Assembly: GCF_013362995.1 (NCBI RefSeq)
Contig: NZ_JABWDV010000419.1
Span: 1-64,000 of the forward strand
DNA: 64,000 nucleotides
Direction: 5' to 3'
From: Streptomyces sp. TRM64462
GTDB lineage: Bacteria > Actinomycetota > Actinomycetes > Streptomycetales > Streptomycetaceae
Shown here: positions 1-9,189 of the stretch, one piece after another
How positions within the stretch are numbered: the first letter of the stretch is position 1
Layout of the letters: every line of letters starts with the position of its first letter
Notes under the pieces: model-generated
The model's input: only the letters and a program-made list of their open reading frames with translations
The model's database searches: none
Told to the model about the DNA's origin: nothing
Made by a program: the position numbers and the translations under genes

Positions 1-36
1 ACCCCCGCCCGGCGTCACGGACGGCCCTCCTCGGAC

Positions 37-345
37 TCAGCCCCCGACGGGCAGACCGCCCGGGAGCCCGGCCGGGAGCCCGCCCAGCAGGCCGCCGCCG
101 ACCGGCAGCCCGGCCGCCTTGGAGCCGCCGTCCTCTCCCTGCCGGCCGCTGTGCTGACCGCCCTGCTGACCGCCCTGCAGGTCGGTGCCGAGCAGCCCCC
201 CGGTGTTGAGGTTGCTCACCACGGGCGCCCCCACCGAGGCGGGCGCCGGGGCGTCGGCGGCGGCCGGAGCGGCCGCCGCCATCCCCACACCGGCGATCCC
301 GGCGCAGACGGTGGCAAGACGGGCTCGGTTACGCGAAATCATCAC
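37..345 (-). CDS. small secreted Gly/Pro-rich protein
   Basis: A 102-residue protein. It has a classical signal peptide: a basic start (SRNRAR), a hydrophobic Ala/Gly core and an AXA-like cleavage site near residue 30 (PAAADAP). The mature part is short, without cysteines, and ends in glycine/leucine/proline-rich low-complexity sequence (GLLGG, GLPAG, GLPGG). This is typical of small streptomycete exported proteins of unknown function. It lies upstream of the minus-strand membrane protein gene at 442-1419 but is separated from it by about 100 nt. No catalytic motif is visible. The coding call rests on the signal peptide and is fairly secure; the function is unknown. Confidence 0.6.
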   Translation of the reverse strand: MMISRNRARLATVCAGIAGVGMAAAAPAAADAPAPASVGAPVVSNLNTGGLLGTDLQGGQQGGQHSGRQGEDGGSKAAGLPVGGGLLGGLPAGLPGGLPVGG

Positions 346-441
346 GAACTCCAGACATCACAAGGGAAACGGCCGCTTCCCGGCCGGTGGCCTGTGCAAC
401 GAGTCCGGATGGGCGACGACACGCGCCTCCCGCCGCGTCAC

Positions 442-1419
442 TCAGCCGGCCCAGGGCGCCATCGGGTACCAGATGAGATCCCGGCGCGCGAGGATCCGCA
501 CGTCCCAGTACAGGACCAGGAACACACCCGCCGCGATGAACGCGGCCGCCGTCAGCGCCGACACACGCCGCGGGTTCGCCGTCATCCACCGGTGCAGCCG
601 CTCCCCGAACACCACGCTCACCGCCACCAGCAGCACACTCATCACGACCAGGTTGCCGAGCGTCTGCAGCGCGAACGCCCCCGCCCCGTACAGCACGTTG
701 TGGCTCTCCGCCGCGTCCCGGAACAGCTGCCGGAACAGCGAGAACGGCCGCCCGATCAGGAACGCCCCGATCAGCGCCCCCATGGCCACCATCGGAGCCT
801 GCGGGAACCGCGCCGAGACCCGCGCCAGCGGATCGCGCACCACGCCGAGCGCGGCGAAGCCCAGATACGCCATGACGAGGCCGATCAGCCCGTACACGAC
901 CATCGCCTGGACCAGCCGCGGCGAGAACCCCTGACCGCCCTGCGTCTGGGCGAACTGCGGCATGGACGTCCCGACGAGCGCCACCACGACCCCGTACGCG
1001 GCCGACACCGTCAGCGCCCCGACGGCGAGCCACCCCAGCGGCCGCAGCGCAGCCGCCACCCGCCCGCGCCGCGACGCCGCCTTGCCCGTCAGCGGGGCGA
1101 GCGCGCTGAACACGGCCACGTTGCACGCCGTGAACGTGCCCGCCACACCGGTCGCCAGCGCGAACGCGATGCCCGCCGTGACGCCGGCGATCGGCGCGCC
1201 GTCCGCCGGATGCCCGAGCAGGGAGTCCGCGACCGTACCGCCGATGGTCCGGTCGACGAACTTCGCCGACCACACCACGGTCAGCGCGAACCCGGCCAGC
1301 ACCGCGAGCAGCACCACCAGGGCGCGGCGGCGCGGGGGATGGCCGTTGAAGAAGAACGACGGAGCACGCGCTGTGAGAGAGGGAGCCGACGAGGGGATCT
1401 GCTGCGCAACCTTGGTCAT
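442..1419 (-). CDS. polytopic integral membrane protein (CcdA/DsbD-like?)
   Basis: A 325-residue protein starting at MTKVAQQ; the longer open frame upstream has no membrane-protein character. After about 35 cytoplasmic residues it shows roughly eight hydrophobic helices. One segment near residues 70-95, rich in small residues with TFTACN, recalls the transmembrane core of cytochrome-c-biogenesis/DsbD-type thiol electron carriers, but only one cysteine is evident there, so a redox role is unproven. The C-terminus ends just after a final helix (VLYWDVRIL). It is transcribed alone on the minus strand. The membrane location is secure; the family assignment is tentative. Confidence 0.6.
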   Translation of the reverse strand: MTKVAQQIPSSAPSLTARAPSFFFNGHPPRRRALVVLLAVLAGFALTVVWSAKFVDRTIGGTVADSLLGHPADGAPIAGVTAGIAFALATGVAGTFTACNVAVFSALAPLTGKAASRRGRVAAALRPLGWLAVGALTVSAAYGVVVALVGTSMPQFAQTQGGQGFSPRLVQAMVVYGLIGLVMAYLGFAALGVVRDPLARVSARFPQAPMVAMGALIGAFLIGRPFSLFRQLFRDAAESHNVLYGAGAFALQTLGNLVVMSVLLVAVSVVFGERLHRWMTANPRRVSALTAAAFIAAGVFLVLYWDVRILARRDLIWYPMAPWAG

Positions 1420-1687
1420 GGCAGTGCCCTTCCGCAGTCGGGAGAAGCCAGGCCGAGACGCTAGAGCCCGGCCCGGACGGCGCGGAAGACCGCCCCTGTC
1501 AGGGAGCAATCTGAGAGAAGTCCGCCGGTGCGAAGGCGACTTGAACGAGCCGCCGCCCTCGACGTCATCGTCCACCGGGAGTGACCGAGACCCGCCTTGC
1601 CGACGGCCGCCCCGCCCTCCTACGGTCGGGGACCGACCAAGCACCACCATGCACCACCGAAGGGGGAACCTCTCCGTGAAGTGAACG

Positions 1688-1999
1688 ATGGTCAGCATGC
1701 TCACGATCGTGGCCCTCACCGGGTCCGGCGTCCTCGCGACGGCAGGAGGCGCGTCCGCGGCCCCGGCGTCACCCCAGGGACTGTCGTGCAAGCTGGCGTG
1801 GCACGACGCCAACACGGCGGGCATCAAATGCACCGGCGGCCCCTTCATCGGGGCGGCCAAGTGCAAGAACGGCCGCACCGCCCAGGGCGCGGTCGCGGCC
1901 TCCGGCACCACCTCGTACGCCTACTGCACCTCGCTCAACTCGTCTCAGGATCCCCGTCCAGTGGACGGCGATCCCCGTGTGACGCACACGACCCGATGA
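1688..1999 (+). CDS. small secreted Cys-containing protein, start region disrupted
   Basis: An exported protein of about 103 residues with a hydrophobic segment (LTIVALTGSGVLA), an AXA-type site (GASAAPA) and four cysteines in the mature part (SCKLA, IKCTG, AKCKN, AYCTS), which suggests two disulfides. The frame starts at ATG 1688, but no ribosome site precedes it. A purine-rich site (AGGGGGAA, about 1661) instead fits a GTG at 1676, followed in frame by AAG, a TGA stop, ACG and then ATG 1688. Reading that TGA as CGA would give a normal basic signal-peptide start (MKRTM). The gene is therefore either reached by an unusual start or inactivated by one point change. Function unknown. Confidence 0.5.
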   Translation: MVSMLTIVALTGSGVLATAGGASAAPASPQGLSCKLAWHDANTAGIKCTGGPFIGAAKCKNGRTAQGAVAASGTTSYAYCTSLNSSQDPRPVDGDPRVTHTTR

Positions 2000-2009
2000 A
2001 CCACTGACA

Positions 2010-2074
2010 CCGCCCGCTGCTCCGGATCGTACGAAGACGAAACCCGAACCGAACCGAACCGAGGCAGCGGGCGG
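2010..2074. terminator. long inverted repeat between convergent genes
   Basis: A perfect 11-bp inverted repeat (CCGCCCGCTGC at 2010-2020 and its complement at 2064-2074) flanks a 43-nt loop that contains tandem GAACC units. It sits between the stop of the plus-strand secreted-protein gene and the stop of the minus-strand amidohydrolase gene, so a bidirectional terminator role is likely. There is no T-tract, as is common in Streptomyces. Confidence 0.4.
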
Positions 2075-2110
2075 CCCGCCCGTCCGGCGACGGGCCGCCA
2101 CGCCGCCCCG

Positions 2111-5100
2111 TCAGAGGCCGTGCCCCGGAGCCCCCGGCGCACAGCAGCCGTCCCGGCGCATCGCCCGGCCGACGGCCTCCCACTCCCGAGCCGCCACACC
2201 GTACGGCTCGCGGCCACCGCCCGGCCCCCGGAACGCGCCGACGAGTGCGTCCCGCTCGTACACCACCCCGCCCCGCATCACCGACACCGTCCGCGTCAGC
2301 GTGTCGAAGTCCGTGAACGGATCACCGTCCACCACCGTCATGTCCGCCACCTTGCCGGTCTCCAGACTGCCCAGGTCCCGCCCGGCGCCGAAGGCACGCG
2401 CCGGCAGCACCGTCGCCGTCCGCAGCGCCTCCGAGGGCGACAGACCACCCCAGTGGAGCGCCCGCAGCCCCAGGTGCAACGACAGCCCCACCGGCACGAT
2501 CGGCGCGTCCGTGCCCAGCGCCACCACACCGCCCCCGGCCAGCACCCGCCGGTACACGTCGATCTCCGTCCGCAGCGTCACCAGCTGCGCGGCCGTCGGC
2601 GGACGCGCGGCCGCCTCCCGTACGAGCGCGACGTCCCACGGCGGCATCACGGCCGTCACCCGGGGATCGGACGCCAGCGCCGGGTCGGCACCGAGCAGCC
2701 ACGTCGCCGTGAACGGCGTCGCGATCAGCGTGAAATCGGCACCACCGCCCCCGTAGATCGCCTCGACGTCCTCGTACGCCCGCCCCGACGCGGTCGTCGC
2801 ATGACCGAACTCCCACCGCTGGGTCGCCTGCAGATGCGTCGTCAGGTCCTGGCCCGTCTGCACACCGGGGGAGCAGAAGTGGCTGCCCGCCCGCACCCCC
2901 AGCCGCTCGTGCGCGAACCGCGCCGCCTCCTCCATCACCCAGCCGGGCGCCCGCACATACGTCTTGACGACGTCCCAGTCGAGCGCCGCGCCCCGCTCCA
3001 GCGACCGCCGCAGCCCCTCCCGCGTGGTGTGCGCCCGGCCCATGCTGTACGCCACGCGGGCGCCGTCCAGCAGCTCGCCGCAGCTCAGCAGCCTAGGCCC
3101 CGCCAGCTCGCCCGCCTCTACCGCCTCCCGTATCCGCGCCTGCTCGTACGCGAATCCTCCCAGCGACACGGCCGTCGTGATCCCGTACGCCAGCTGGCAC
3201 ACCGTCTGCCGCCCGCCGTACGTGCTCTGCCACGGATGCGTGTGCGCGTCCCACAGCCCCGGCAGCACCGTGCGCCGCGACGCGTCCACATGCCGCAGCG
3301 CCCGCCGGGACCGGCCCGCGCGATGCGGCTCCACCGCGGCGACCCGCCCGCCCCGCACGACCACGTCGACGTCCTCACGCACCGACGCCTCGTCACCCGT
3401 GCCGTCCCAGAACCTGCCCGCGTGCACCACGGTGTCGGCCGGGGCCGGCCTGCGGTAGTCCAGCGGTACGCGTACGGTGCGCGCCGCGCCGCCGTCGACG
3501 CCGATCAGCCGCAGCCGCGCCCCCGACACGTACAGCAGCGTCCTGGAGTCGCCCGACCAGGAGGGATGGTCGGCGGGTTCGGTGGTGAGCCGGCGCGGCG
3601 CCCCGGCGGGACTGCCGTCCGCCGTCACCGGCAGCACGCACAGGGCGGACTCGACGACCAGCGCCATCCACCGCCCGTCCGGCGACCACACAGGACCGGA
3701 CCCGTACCGGTCCGAGACCGAGACGTGCGGCGCCACGGCGTGGATCCGGGCGGCCCCCGTCGCGACCTCCACGACCCGGATCACGTTGTAGCCCTCGCGG
3801 AACCGCTGGTTCACCCGGTTCCGGTCGCACAGCGCGACGAACCGCCCGTCGGGAGACCAGCTCGGCCGCCCCGGCAGGCCACCCCCGCCGAGCGGCGCGG
3901 CGACCACCCGCTCCGCACCACCGCCGCCGCCTCCGTCGGCCCCGTCGCCCGCGTCGCCCGCGCCGCCACCGTCCGTGCCGGACACGTCGCGTACGACGAG
4001 ATTCCCCGCCATGTCGAGACAGGCCAGCCGCGTACCGTCGGGCGACAGCGCCGGATGCACCCGCCCGCCGCCCGCCAGCGTCGTCCGCGCCCCCGACGCC
4101 AGGTCGTAGCGGCGCACACCGAGCAGGCCGTCGTGATCGTCGCTGTACACCAGCGACCGCCCGTCGCTCGCCCACGCGGGAGCGACAACGTAGTGGGTCG
4201 CGGCGGCCCGGGCCAGCCTGCGCGGCGGCCGCCGCCCCGTCGTGTCGGCCAGCCACAGCGAGTTGAGCGCCACGAACGCCACCCGCCGCCCGTCCGGCGA
4301 CAGCGCCGGCAAATGCACCCCCCGCACCGGACGCACCCCGGCCGGGTCGAGGTCCCGCACCTTGCCCCGGTAGCGCGGCCGCTCGACGGGCAGCGTCGCC
4401 CGGAACGGAACCGTCTCCACGGCGTGCGGCTCCTCCGGCCGTACCAGCGTGAACCGCCCGTCCACAGTCAGCAGCAGCTCCCCGTCCCGCGTCCAGCGCG
4501 GCGGGACCGGAGCGACATCCCCGGCGACCGGCACCGGCTCACCGTCCACGACGAGCGTGCACGAGCCGCCGGGCGCGGCCGTGGTCCGCTGATACGCCAG
4601 CCGCTCACCACCCGGCGACACCGCCGGCGCCAGCACCTGCGCGCCCGCCGCCGTCTCCGTCCGCACGGCCTCCACCGGACCCGAGCCGTCCGCCCGCACC
4701 GCCGCCACGAGCCGCGCGTCCAGCACCGGACCGGACGGCCCGGCCGCCACCACCCCGCGTACGAACAGGATCCGCGAGCCGTCCGGCGACCACACCGGGT
4801 CGAAGTCCTCCCAGGCCCCGCCCTGCGAAGGCCCCTCCTGACCCGGCACCCCGCTCACCCGCGTCAGCGCACCCGTCCGCAGATCGAGCACCCAGATACG
4901 GTACGGAGCACCCGCCACCGGGTCACCACCGCGCTCCGACGCGAAAGCCAGCCGCGTACCGTCCGGCGACCAGGCCGGACCCCGGTCGTCCCACGGCCCG
5001 TCGGTACGCCGGCGGACGTCCGACCCGTCGGGACGCATCGTCCACACATGGAAGCCGCCGTCCTGGTACGAGCAGAAGGCGACCAGCGAACCGTCGGGCG

Positions 5101-5434
5101 AGAACACGGGCCGGTACGGCTCCAGCGAAGCCGACGTGAGCGCGACGGCGGGCCCGCCCCCGCGCGGCACCCTCCACAGCACGTGCTGCATCTCGGCCAG
5201 CAGCCACTCCCCGGACGGCGCCAGATGGGCCGCCGCGTTGGTGGCCGAACCGAAACTCAGCGAGACGACCCGCCGCCGCGCCGCCCTCCCCGCGGCCGTC
5301 GCGCCCTGGACGGGTAACGCGACACCCGCGGCGGACCCGGCCGCCCCCGCGAGGAACAGCCGCCGCGAGAACGGCGGGACCGGGCCGCCGCCCTCCTCAC
5401 CGAACGGCACGGTCGTACGACTGATGGGCTCCAA
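2111..5434 (-). CDS. exported beta-propeller (TolB/WD40-like) amidohydrolase
   Basis: A protein of about 1107 residues, starting at TTG 5434 after GGGAGGA (GTG 5410 is an alternative). An N-terminal Tat-type signal (FSRRLFLAGAAG, around residues 22-35) predicts export of a folded enzyme. Residues of about 60-680 hold repeated PD40/TolB blades, each with a WSPDG or LSPDG signature (WSPDGTRL, WSPDGRFV, LSPDGRRV). The rest is a metal-dependent amidohydrolase: DAHTHPW near residue 730, a VVKTY lysine near 822, GSHF near 852, GHATT near 876 and GTDAP near 975, matching the usual HxH-K-H-H-D metal ligands, then the KVADMTVVDGDPF tail of the family. Substrate unknown; cyclic amides or peptides are typical for relatives. 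Confidence 0.85.
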   Translation of the reverse strand: MEPISRTTVPFGEEGGGPVPPFSRRLFLAGAAGSAAGVALPVQGATAAGRAARRRVVSLSFGSATNAAAHLAPSGEWLLAEMQHVLWRVPRGGGPAVALTSASLEPYRPVFSPDGSLVAFCSYQDGGFHVWTMRPDGSDVRRRTDGPWDDRGPAWSPDGTRLAFASERGGDPVAGAPYRIWVLDLRTGALTRVSGVPGQEGPSQGGAWEDFDPVWSPDGSRILFVRGVVAAGPSGPVLDARLVAAVRADGSGPVEAVRTETAAGAQVLAPAVSPGGERLAYQRTTAAPGGSCTLVVDGEPVPVAGDVAPVPPRWTRDGELLLTVDGRFTLVRPEEPHAVETVPFRATLPVERPRYRGKVRDLDPAGVRPVRGVHLPALSPDGRRVAFVALNSLWLADTTGRRPPRRLARAAATHYVVAPAWASDGRSLVYSDDHDGLLGVRRYDLASGARTTLAGGGRVHPALSPDGTRLACLDMAGNLVVRDVSGTDGGGAGDAGDGADGGGGGGAERVVAAPLGGGGLPGRPSWSPDGRFVALCDRNRVNQRFREGYNVIRVVEVATGAARIHAVAPHVSVSDRYGSGPVWSPDGRWMALVVESALCVLPVTADGSPAGAPRRLTTEPADHPSWSGDSRTLLYVSGARLRLIGVDGGAARTVRVPLDYRRPAPADTVVHAGRFWDGTGDEASVREDVDVVVRGGRVAAVEPHRAGRSRRALRHVDASRRTVLPGLWDAHTHPWQSTYGGRQTVCQLAYGITTAVSLGGFAYEQARIREAVEAGELAGPRLLSCGELLDGARVAYSMGRAHTTREGLRRSLERGAALDWDVVKTYVRAPGWVMEEAARFAHERLGVRAGSHFCSPGVQTGQDLTTHLQATQRWEFGHATTASGRAYEDVEAIYGGGGADFTLIATPFTATWLLGADPALASDPRVTAVMPPWDVALVREAAARPPTAAQLVTLRTEIDVYRRVLAGGGVVALGTDAPIVPVGLSLHLGLRALHWGGLSPSEALRTATVLPARAFGAGRDLGSLETGKVADMTVVDGDPFTDFDTLTRTVSVMRGGVVYERDALVGAFRGPGGGREPYGVAAREWEAVGRAMRRDGCCAPGAPGHGL

Positions 5435-5607
5435 GGTTCCTCCCGGGCAGACGACAACGCTCAGCGGCATCACCCGTAACCCATGCTCCACCCACCCGCC
5501 CCGCAACCCGGCGATTCCACGCCACACCCACGGCCTCAACCGGACAGGCACGAACGACGTACACCCTCGGACCGACACACCCCCTCCCGCCCTCACTTGA
5601 GACACGA

Positions 5608-7113
5608 TCAGGGCTGTGCCGACGGGGACACCAGGACGTGGAACCCGGGCCGCTGAGGCAGTTCGGGCAACGGATACGAGTCCCAGCCCCGCGCGTACGA
5701 AGGAACAGCCCTGCCCCGCGACAGCAGGACCGCGACCGGCTGCCGCTGCGCGGCGTCAGCCAGACCGGCCGGGGTGATGCTGCCGTCGTGCCCGCCGGGC
5801 TGGCGGGAGGCACAGCCCGCCCGATAGGCGATCCGGATCGCGTCCTCACCCGCCACGATGCACGGCGGACGAACTCCACGGGCCCGCAGCTCCGCGGTGA
5901 TCCGCGCCAAGGTGACGGTGTCGGCGCGCACCCGCCGCGTCACCGACTCGAGGACCTTGTACTGGACGGCCAGATGCCCGAACAGCGCCAGCGCGCACAG
6001 CCCGAGCACGGCACGCCGCCAAGAGGCCCGGACACCCGCGAGCCGCACCAGGAGGACCGCCACCGGCAGCGCGAGAAGCGCGTACGCGGGGAACAGGAAA
6101 CGCGGCGCGGCGTAGTCGATGGTGAACAGGTACGGCAGCGCGAGCCCGCACCCGGTGACGGCGGCCATCACCGTCGCCGTACGGTGGCGCGTCCCCACGG
6201 CTGCCCGCAGACCGCCGGCGACACACAGCGGCAGGACGAGGAACCACAGCGCAGTGAGCGGATTCCGCCAGGGCACGTCGCACGGGCGGCACAGCGTACG
6301 GCCCCCCAGAGCCCGGACATGGTCGTCGACCGCGACGTACCAGCCCACCTCACCCTGGATCTCACTGGCCCGGTCCAGCCGCGCCACCAGACCGCCGTAG
6401 CGGACGTACGCCTCGACCACCCACTCGGCGCTCCCGGCGAGCGCCCCGGCGGCGAGCACACCCCACAGCACCGGCCGCCGCCACGCACGCACGAGCAGCG
6501 AAGCCGCCGCCAGGAGCAGCACGAGCGGCACCGCGTCCGACGGCCGCATCAGCGCCACGAACGCCACCGACACCGCCAGCCCGAGCAGCGAGCGGGAGCC
6601 GGCGCGGTCACGCGCCGCGCGCAGGAAGAAACCCACCGCCGCCAGAGCGCCGTACGCCACCCAGAGATTCGGCATCACCTGTGGTCCGTAGTACAGCGTG
6701 ATCCACAGGCTCGCGAACAGCGCACCCGCCAACGCGAGCACCGGTGCCGGAAGCAGGGGCCGCCAGACCCGCAGGGCGAGGAACAGACCGAGACCGGACA
6801 GCACGGCCAGCCAGATCCGCAGCGCCACGACGGAGGTCGTGAAAGCCGCCACAGGAGCAGCGAGGAAGGAGACCCCCCGGGCGCGCGGCGCGCTCACGAA
6901 CGCCGCGGGTCCCTGCCGGCCGACCTGACTGACGTACACCGTCTCGTCCCAGCCCAGACCCAGACCGGGCACGACCAGGACCAACTGAGCCGCCGCGAAC
7001 GCCACGGCGACGACCGCGGGCCACAGCGCCACGCGGCCGCTCCCGCCGCCCGGGGCCGGGCCACCGGCGGTGCGCTCGCCGCGGGAACCCGGCAGCAGGT
7101 GTGGTTCCTGCAT
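5608..7113 (-). CDS. GT-C type membrane glycosyltransferase (PMT/ArnT-like)
   Basis: A 501-residue integral membrane protein. ATG 7113 is preceded by GAGGT at good spacing; the upstream extension of the frame lacks sense. It has about ten hydrophobic segments. A Trp-Asp-Glu motif (LGWDETVY) follows the first helix, which is where GT-C enzymes (PMT/GT39, ArnT) carry the acidic metal- or sugar-binding residues in the first extracytoplasmic loop. A soluble C-terminal stretch of about 110 residues follows the last helix. By family, it should transfer a sugar from a polyprenyl-phosphate donor to a surface protein or polymer outside the membrane. The acceptor is unknown. It lies upstream of the exported amidohydrolase on the same strand, 170 nt away. 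Confidence 0.75.
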   Translation of the reverse strand: MQEPHLLPGSRGERTAGGPAPGGGSGRVALWPAVVAVAFAAAQLVLVVPGLGLGWDETVYVSQVGRQGPAAFVSAPRARGVSFLAAPVAAFTTSVVALRIWLAVLSGLGLFLALRVWRPLLPAPVLALAGALFASLWITLYYGPQVMPNLWVAYGALAAVGFFLRAARDRAGSRSLLGLAVSVAFVALMRPSDAVPLVLLLAAASLLVRAWRRPVLWGVLAAGALAGSAEWVVEAYVRYGGLVARLDRASEIQGEVGWYVAVDDHVRALGGRTLCRPCDVPWRNPLTALWFLVLPLCVAGGLRAAVGTRHRTATVMAAVTGCGLALPYLFTIDYAAPRFLFPAYALLALPVAVLLVRLAGVRASWRRAVLGLCALALFGHLAVQYKVLESVTRRVRADTVTLARITAELRARGVRPPCIVAGEDAIRIAYRAGCASRQPGGHDGSITPAGLADAAQRQPVAVLLSRGRAVPSYARGWDSYPLPELPQRPGFHVLVSPSAQP

Positions 7114-7561
7114 GGGGACCTCGTCGCTACGGGGGCCGGGGCGGTCCCGGCCTGCGCGTTCCACGCTGAGCGAGCCGCCGCGGCACGCCCCACCGGCGCG
7201 ACGACGGACGCCGCACCTGCGCCCGATGGTGTGACATCCCCGCAGCATCCGCCGCACACGGAATCGCCCATACGGACGTGGGGCACGGCCCGGCGACCAC
7301 CGCTCAGGAGCTGTGGCTTCCGCCGCCCGACAGGTGGTTGACTGCGCCGCATGGACCTCGCACACGCGTTCCCCGCACCCGCGGACGCACCGACGAGCCG
7401 CGTCCCCGCCCGGCAGCACGGCCTGTCATGAACGCCGCCGGCACCCCGTCGGAGCCCACCCACGTCGCCCCGACGGCGGAGAAGGCGCCCCCCTTCGACC
7501 CCGCACCCGCTGGCTTCGACGCATCCTCACACCGTCCGATACGAACATGGCGTGAGCCGGC

Positions 7562-9031
7562 TCAGAGGCAGGCCAGCTCGTCGCCGGTCACCGCTCCGCC
7601 CTCAGCCGTGTTGCGGTCATACCGCACCGGCCGCACCCCCTGGTAGTCCGCGCCCACGTACACATGCAGCGTCGGCTCCCCCACCACCGGAAAGTCCCTG
7701 TCCGGGTCGCCCGTCTCGATGAGCCTCAGCCGGGCCGAAGGCAGCGCCGTGGCCAGCGCCCGGGCGGCGCGCTCGGCGGCGGGGCCGTGCTCGATCACGG
7801 TGCCCTCCGACGGCTCGGCGGGCAGCGGCGTACCGGTGGTGGCGAACCCCGTGGCCCGCAGCGCCCGGTCAGCCTCCGCGCCGGTGCCGTCCCGCCCGCT
7901 GCCGTCGTGCACCTGGACGGGGATGCTCCGCGGATCCACCAGGACCGGCACCGGCTCCTGACCGTCCGGCTCCTGACCGTCCGGCTCCCGGTCGTCCGGC
8001 TCCCGGACCAGCGGCAGGTCGGCGCGGATCCGGTCGAACAACCGCCCCGCCGCCACGTCATCCCACAGCAGCGTGGAGCCCCAGCCCGGCACGTGATGGT
8101 CGAAGTCGGCGATCGGCACCGTGGCGAACTCCATGTCCCCCCGCCCGATGCCGTACAGCCGCTCGCCGAGCTCCACCAGCCGCGGCAGGTCCAGCCCCTC
8201 GTCGACCCGCGCCGAGGCCCGCACAGCCTGCGCCAGATCCGCCAGCCGCCCCGGATCGGAGAACGCCACACTTCCGGCCAGCCCGCTCACCAGACCGGCC
8301 ATGAAGTGCTGCTGGCGGCGCATCCTCCCCATGTCGCCCGGCACACCCCACCCGATCTTCCGTGACCGCACGTAACGCAGACCCCGAAGGCCGTCCAGCA
8401 TGTGCGCCCCGGCGGACAGCGAGAGACCGGAGCCACGGTCCCGCATGGGCCGGACCGTACACACCGGGGCGCCGCCGAAACCGCCGACGGCACGCACGAA
8501 CGAGCCGAAGTCCCACTCGGCGTAGTGATCGATCCGTACCCCCGTGGCCCGTTCCACCGAGCGCACGAGCAAGGGCGGACCACCGTGCTTGAGCGCGGCG
8601 TTGACCTTTCCCGAGTGCCGAACCTCGGAGTCCCCCGTCCCATCCGGCTCCCGGTGCGGGGCGAACGGCAGATAGGAGTCCCGGGGAACGCTGACCACGC
8701 TGACCCGGTCCCGCTGTGCCGACAGATGCACCAGCATCATCACATCGGCACAGTCACAACCCGCACCGCCCACATGCAGCCTGTCCTTCTCGGCCTTCGA
8801 CAACCCCTCGCGCGTATCACTGCCGACCAGCAGAATGTTCAGCCCCGGCCCGGCCGCGGGCCGCTCCTCCTCCGGGATGCCGCCGAACACATCGACCTGA
8901 TCCGCCCACCCCGTACCCGGAGCAAGCGCCAACAGACCGCACAAAGCCCCGCACAGGACGAGCAGGAACACCCGACGCACACGGCACGACACAAAGCGGA
9001 CGCGATGACCGCTGCGGGCAGCGTGGAACAC
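7562..9031 (-). CDS. LytR-CpsA-Psr (LCP) family protein
   Basis: 489 residues. One N-terminal membrane anchor (VFLLVLCGALCGLLALA) is followed by an LCP domain with the expected motifs: NILLVGSDTREG, ADVMMLVHL, SVPRDSYLP, a Lys-containing segment before GVRIDHYAEWDF, and YVRSRK with its phosphate-binding arginines. A C-terminal LytR_C-like domain (IPVQVHDGSG ... VYVGADYQGVRPV) follows a linker with a short tandem repeat (EPDGQEPDGQEP, DNA near 7950-8010). LCP proteins attach polyprenyl-linked wall polymers to peptidoglycan at the outer membrane face. It is transcribed as a single gene. The family is clear; the polymer is unknown. Confidence 0.9.
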   Translation of the reverse strand: MFHAARSGHRVRFVSCRVRRVFLLVLCGALCGLLALAPGTGWADQVDVFGGIPEEERPAAGPGLNILLVGSDTREGLSKAEKDRLHVGGAGCDCADVMMLVHLSAQRDRVSVVSVPRDSYLPFAPHREPDGTGDSEVRHSGKVNAALKHGGPPLLVRSVERATGVRIDHYAEWDFGSFVRAVGGFGGAPVCTVRPMRDRGSGLSLSAGAHMLDGLRGLRYVRSRKIGWGVPGDMGRMRRQQHFMAGLVSGLAGSVAFSDPGRLADLAQAVRASARVDEGLDLPRLVELGERLYGIGRGDMEFATVPIADFDHHVPGWGSTLLWDDVAAGRLFDRIRADLPLVREPDDREPDGQEPDGQEPVPVLVDPRSIPVQVHDGSGRDGTGAEADRALRATGFATTGTPLPAEPSEGTVIEHGPAAERAARALATALPSARLRLIETGDPDRDFPVVGEPTLHVYVGADYQGVRPVRYDRNTAEGGAVTGDELACL

Positions 9032-9189
9032 CGGACACCTCCGACGACGAGCCTGCCCGTACGGTAAGCCGCCCCAGGCCCGGCCCTACCGAGGCCGGCG
9101 TGGGCCGGTCGGGGGTTTTCGGGCTGATGGGTGCCCGAAGCCCAACCTGCCGGGCAACGGGAGCGATGAGGTTGCGGCTGGATGGAGCC

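Noticed and set aside
151-1464. Long plus-strand frame opposite the membrane protein
   Set aside because: Arg/His/Pro-rich composition with no domains; typical antisense shadow in high-GC DNA.
9118-9139. 7-bp inverted repeat downstream of the HEAT-repeat gene as a terminator
   Set aside because: Short stem, 8-nt loop and no T-tract; it could occur by chance in this composition.
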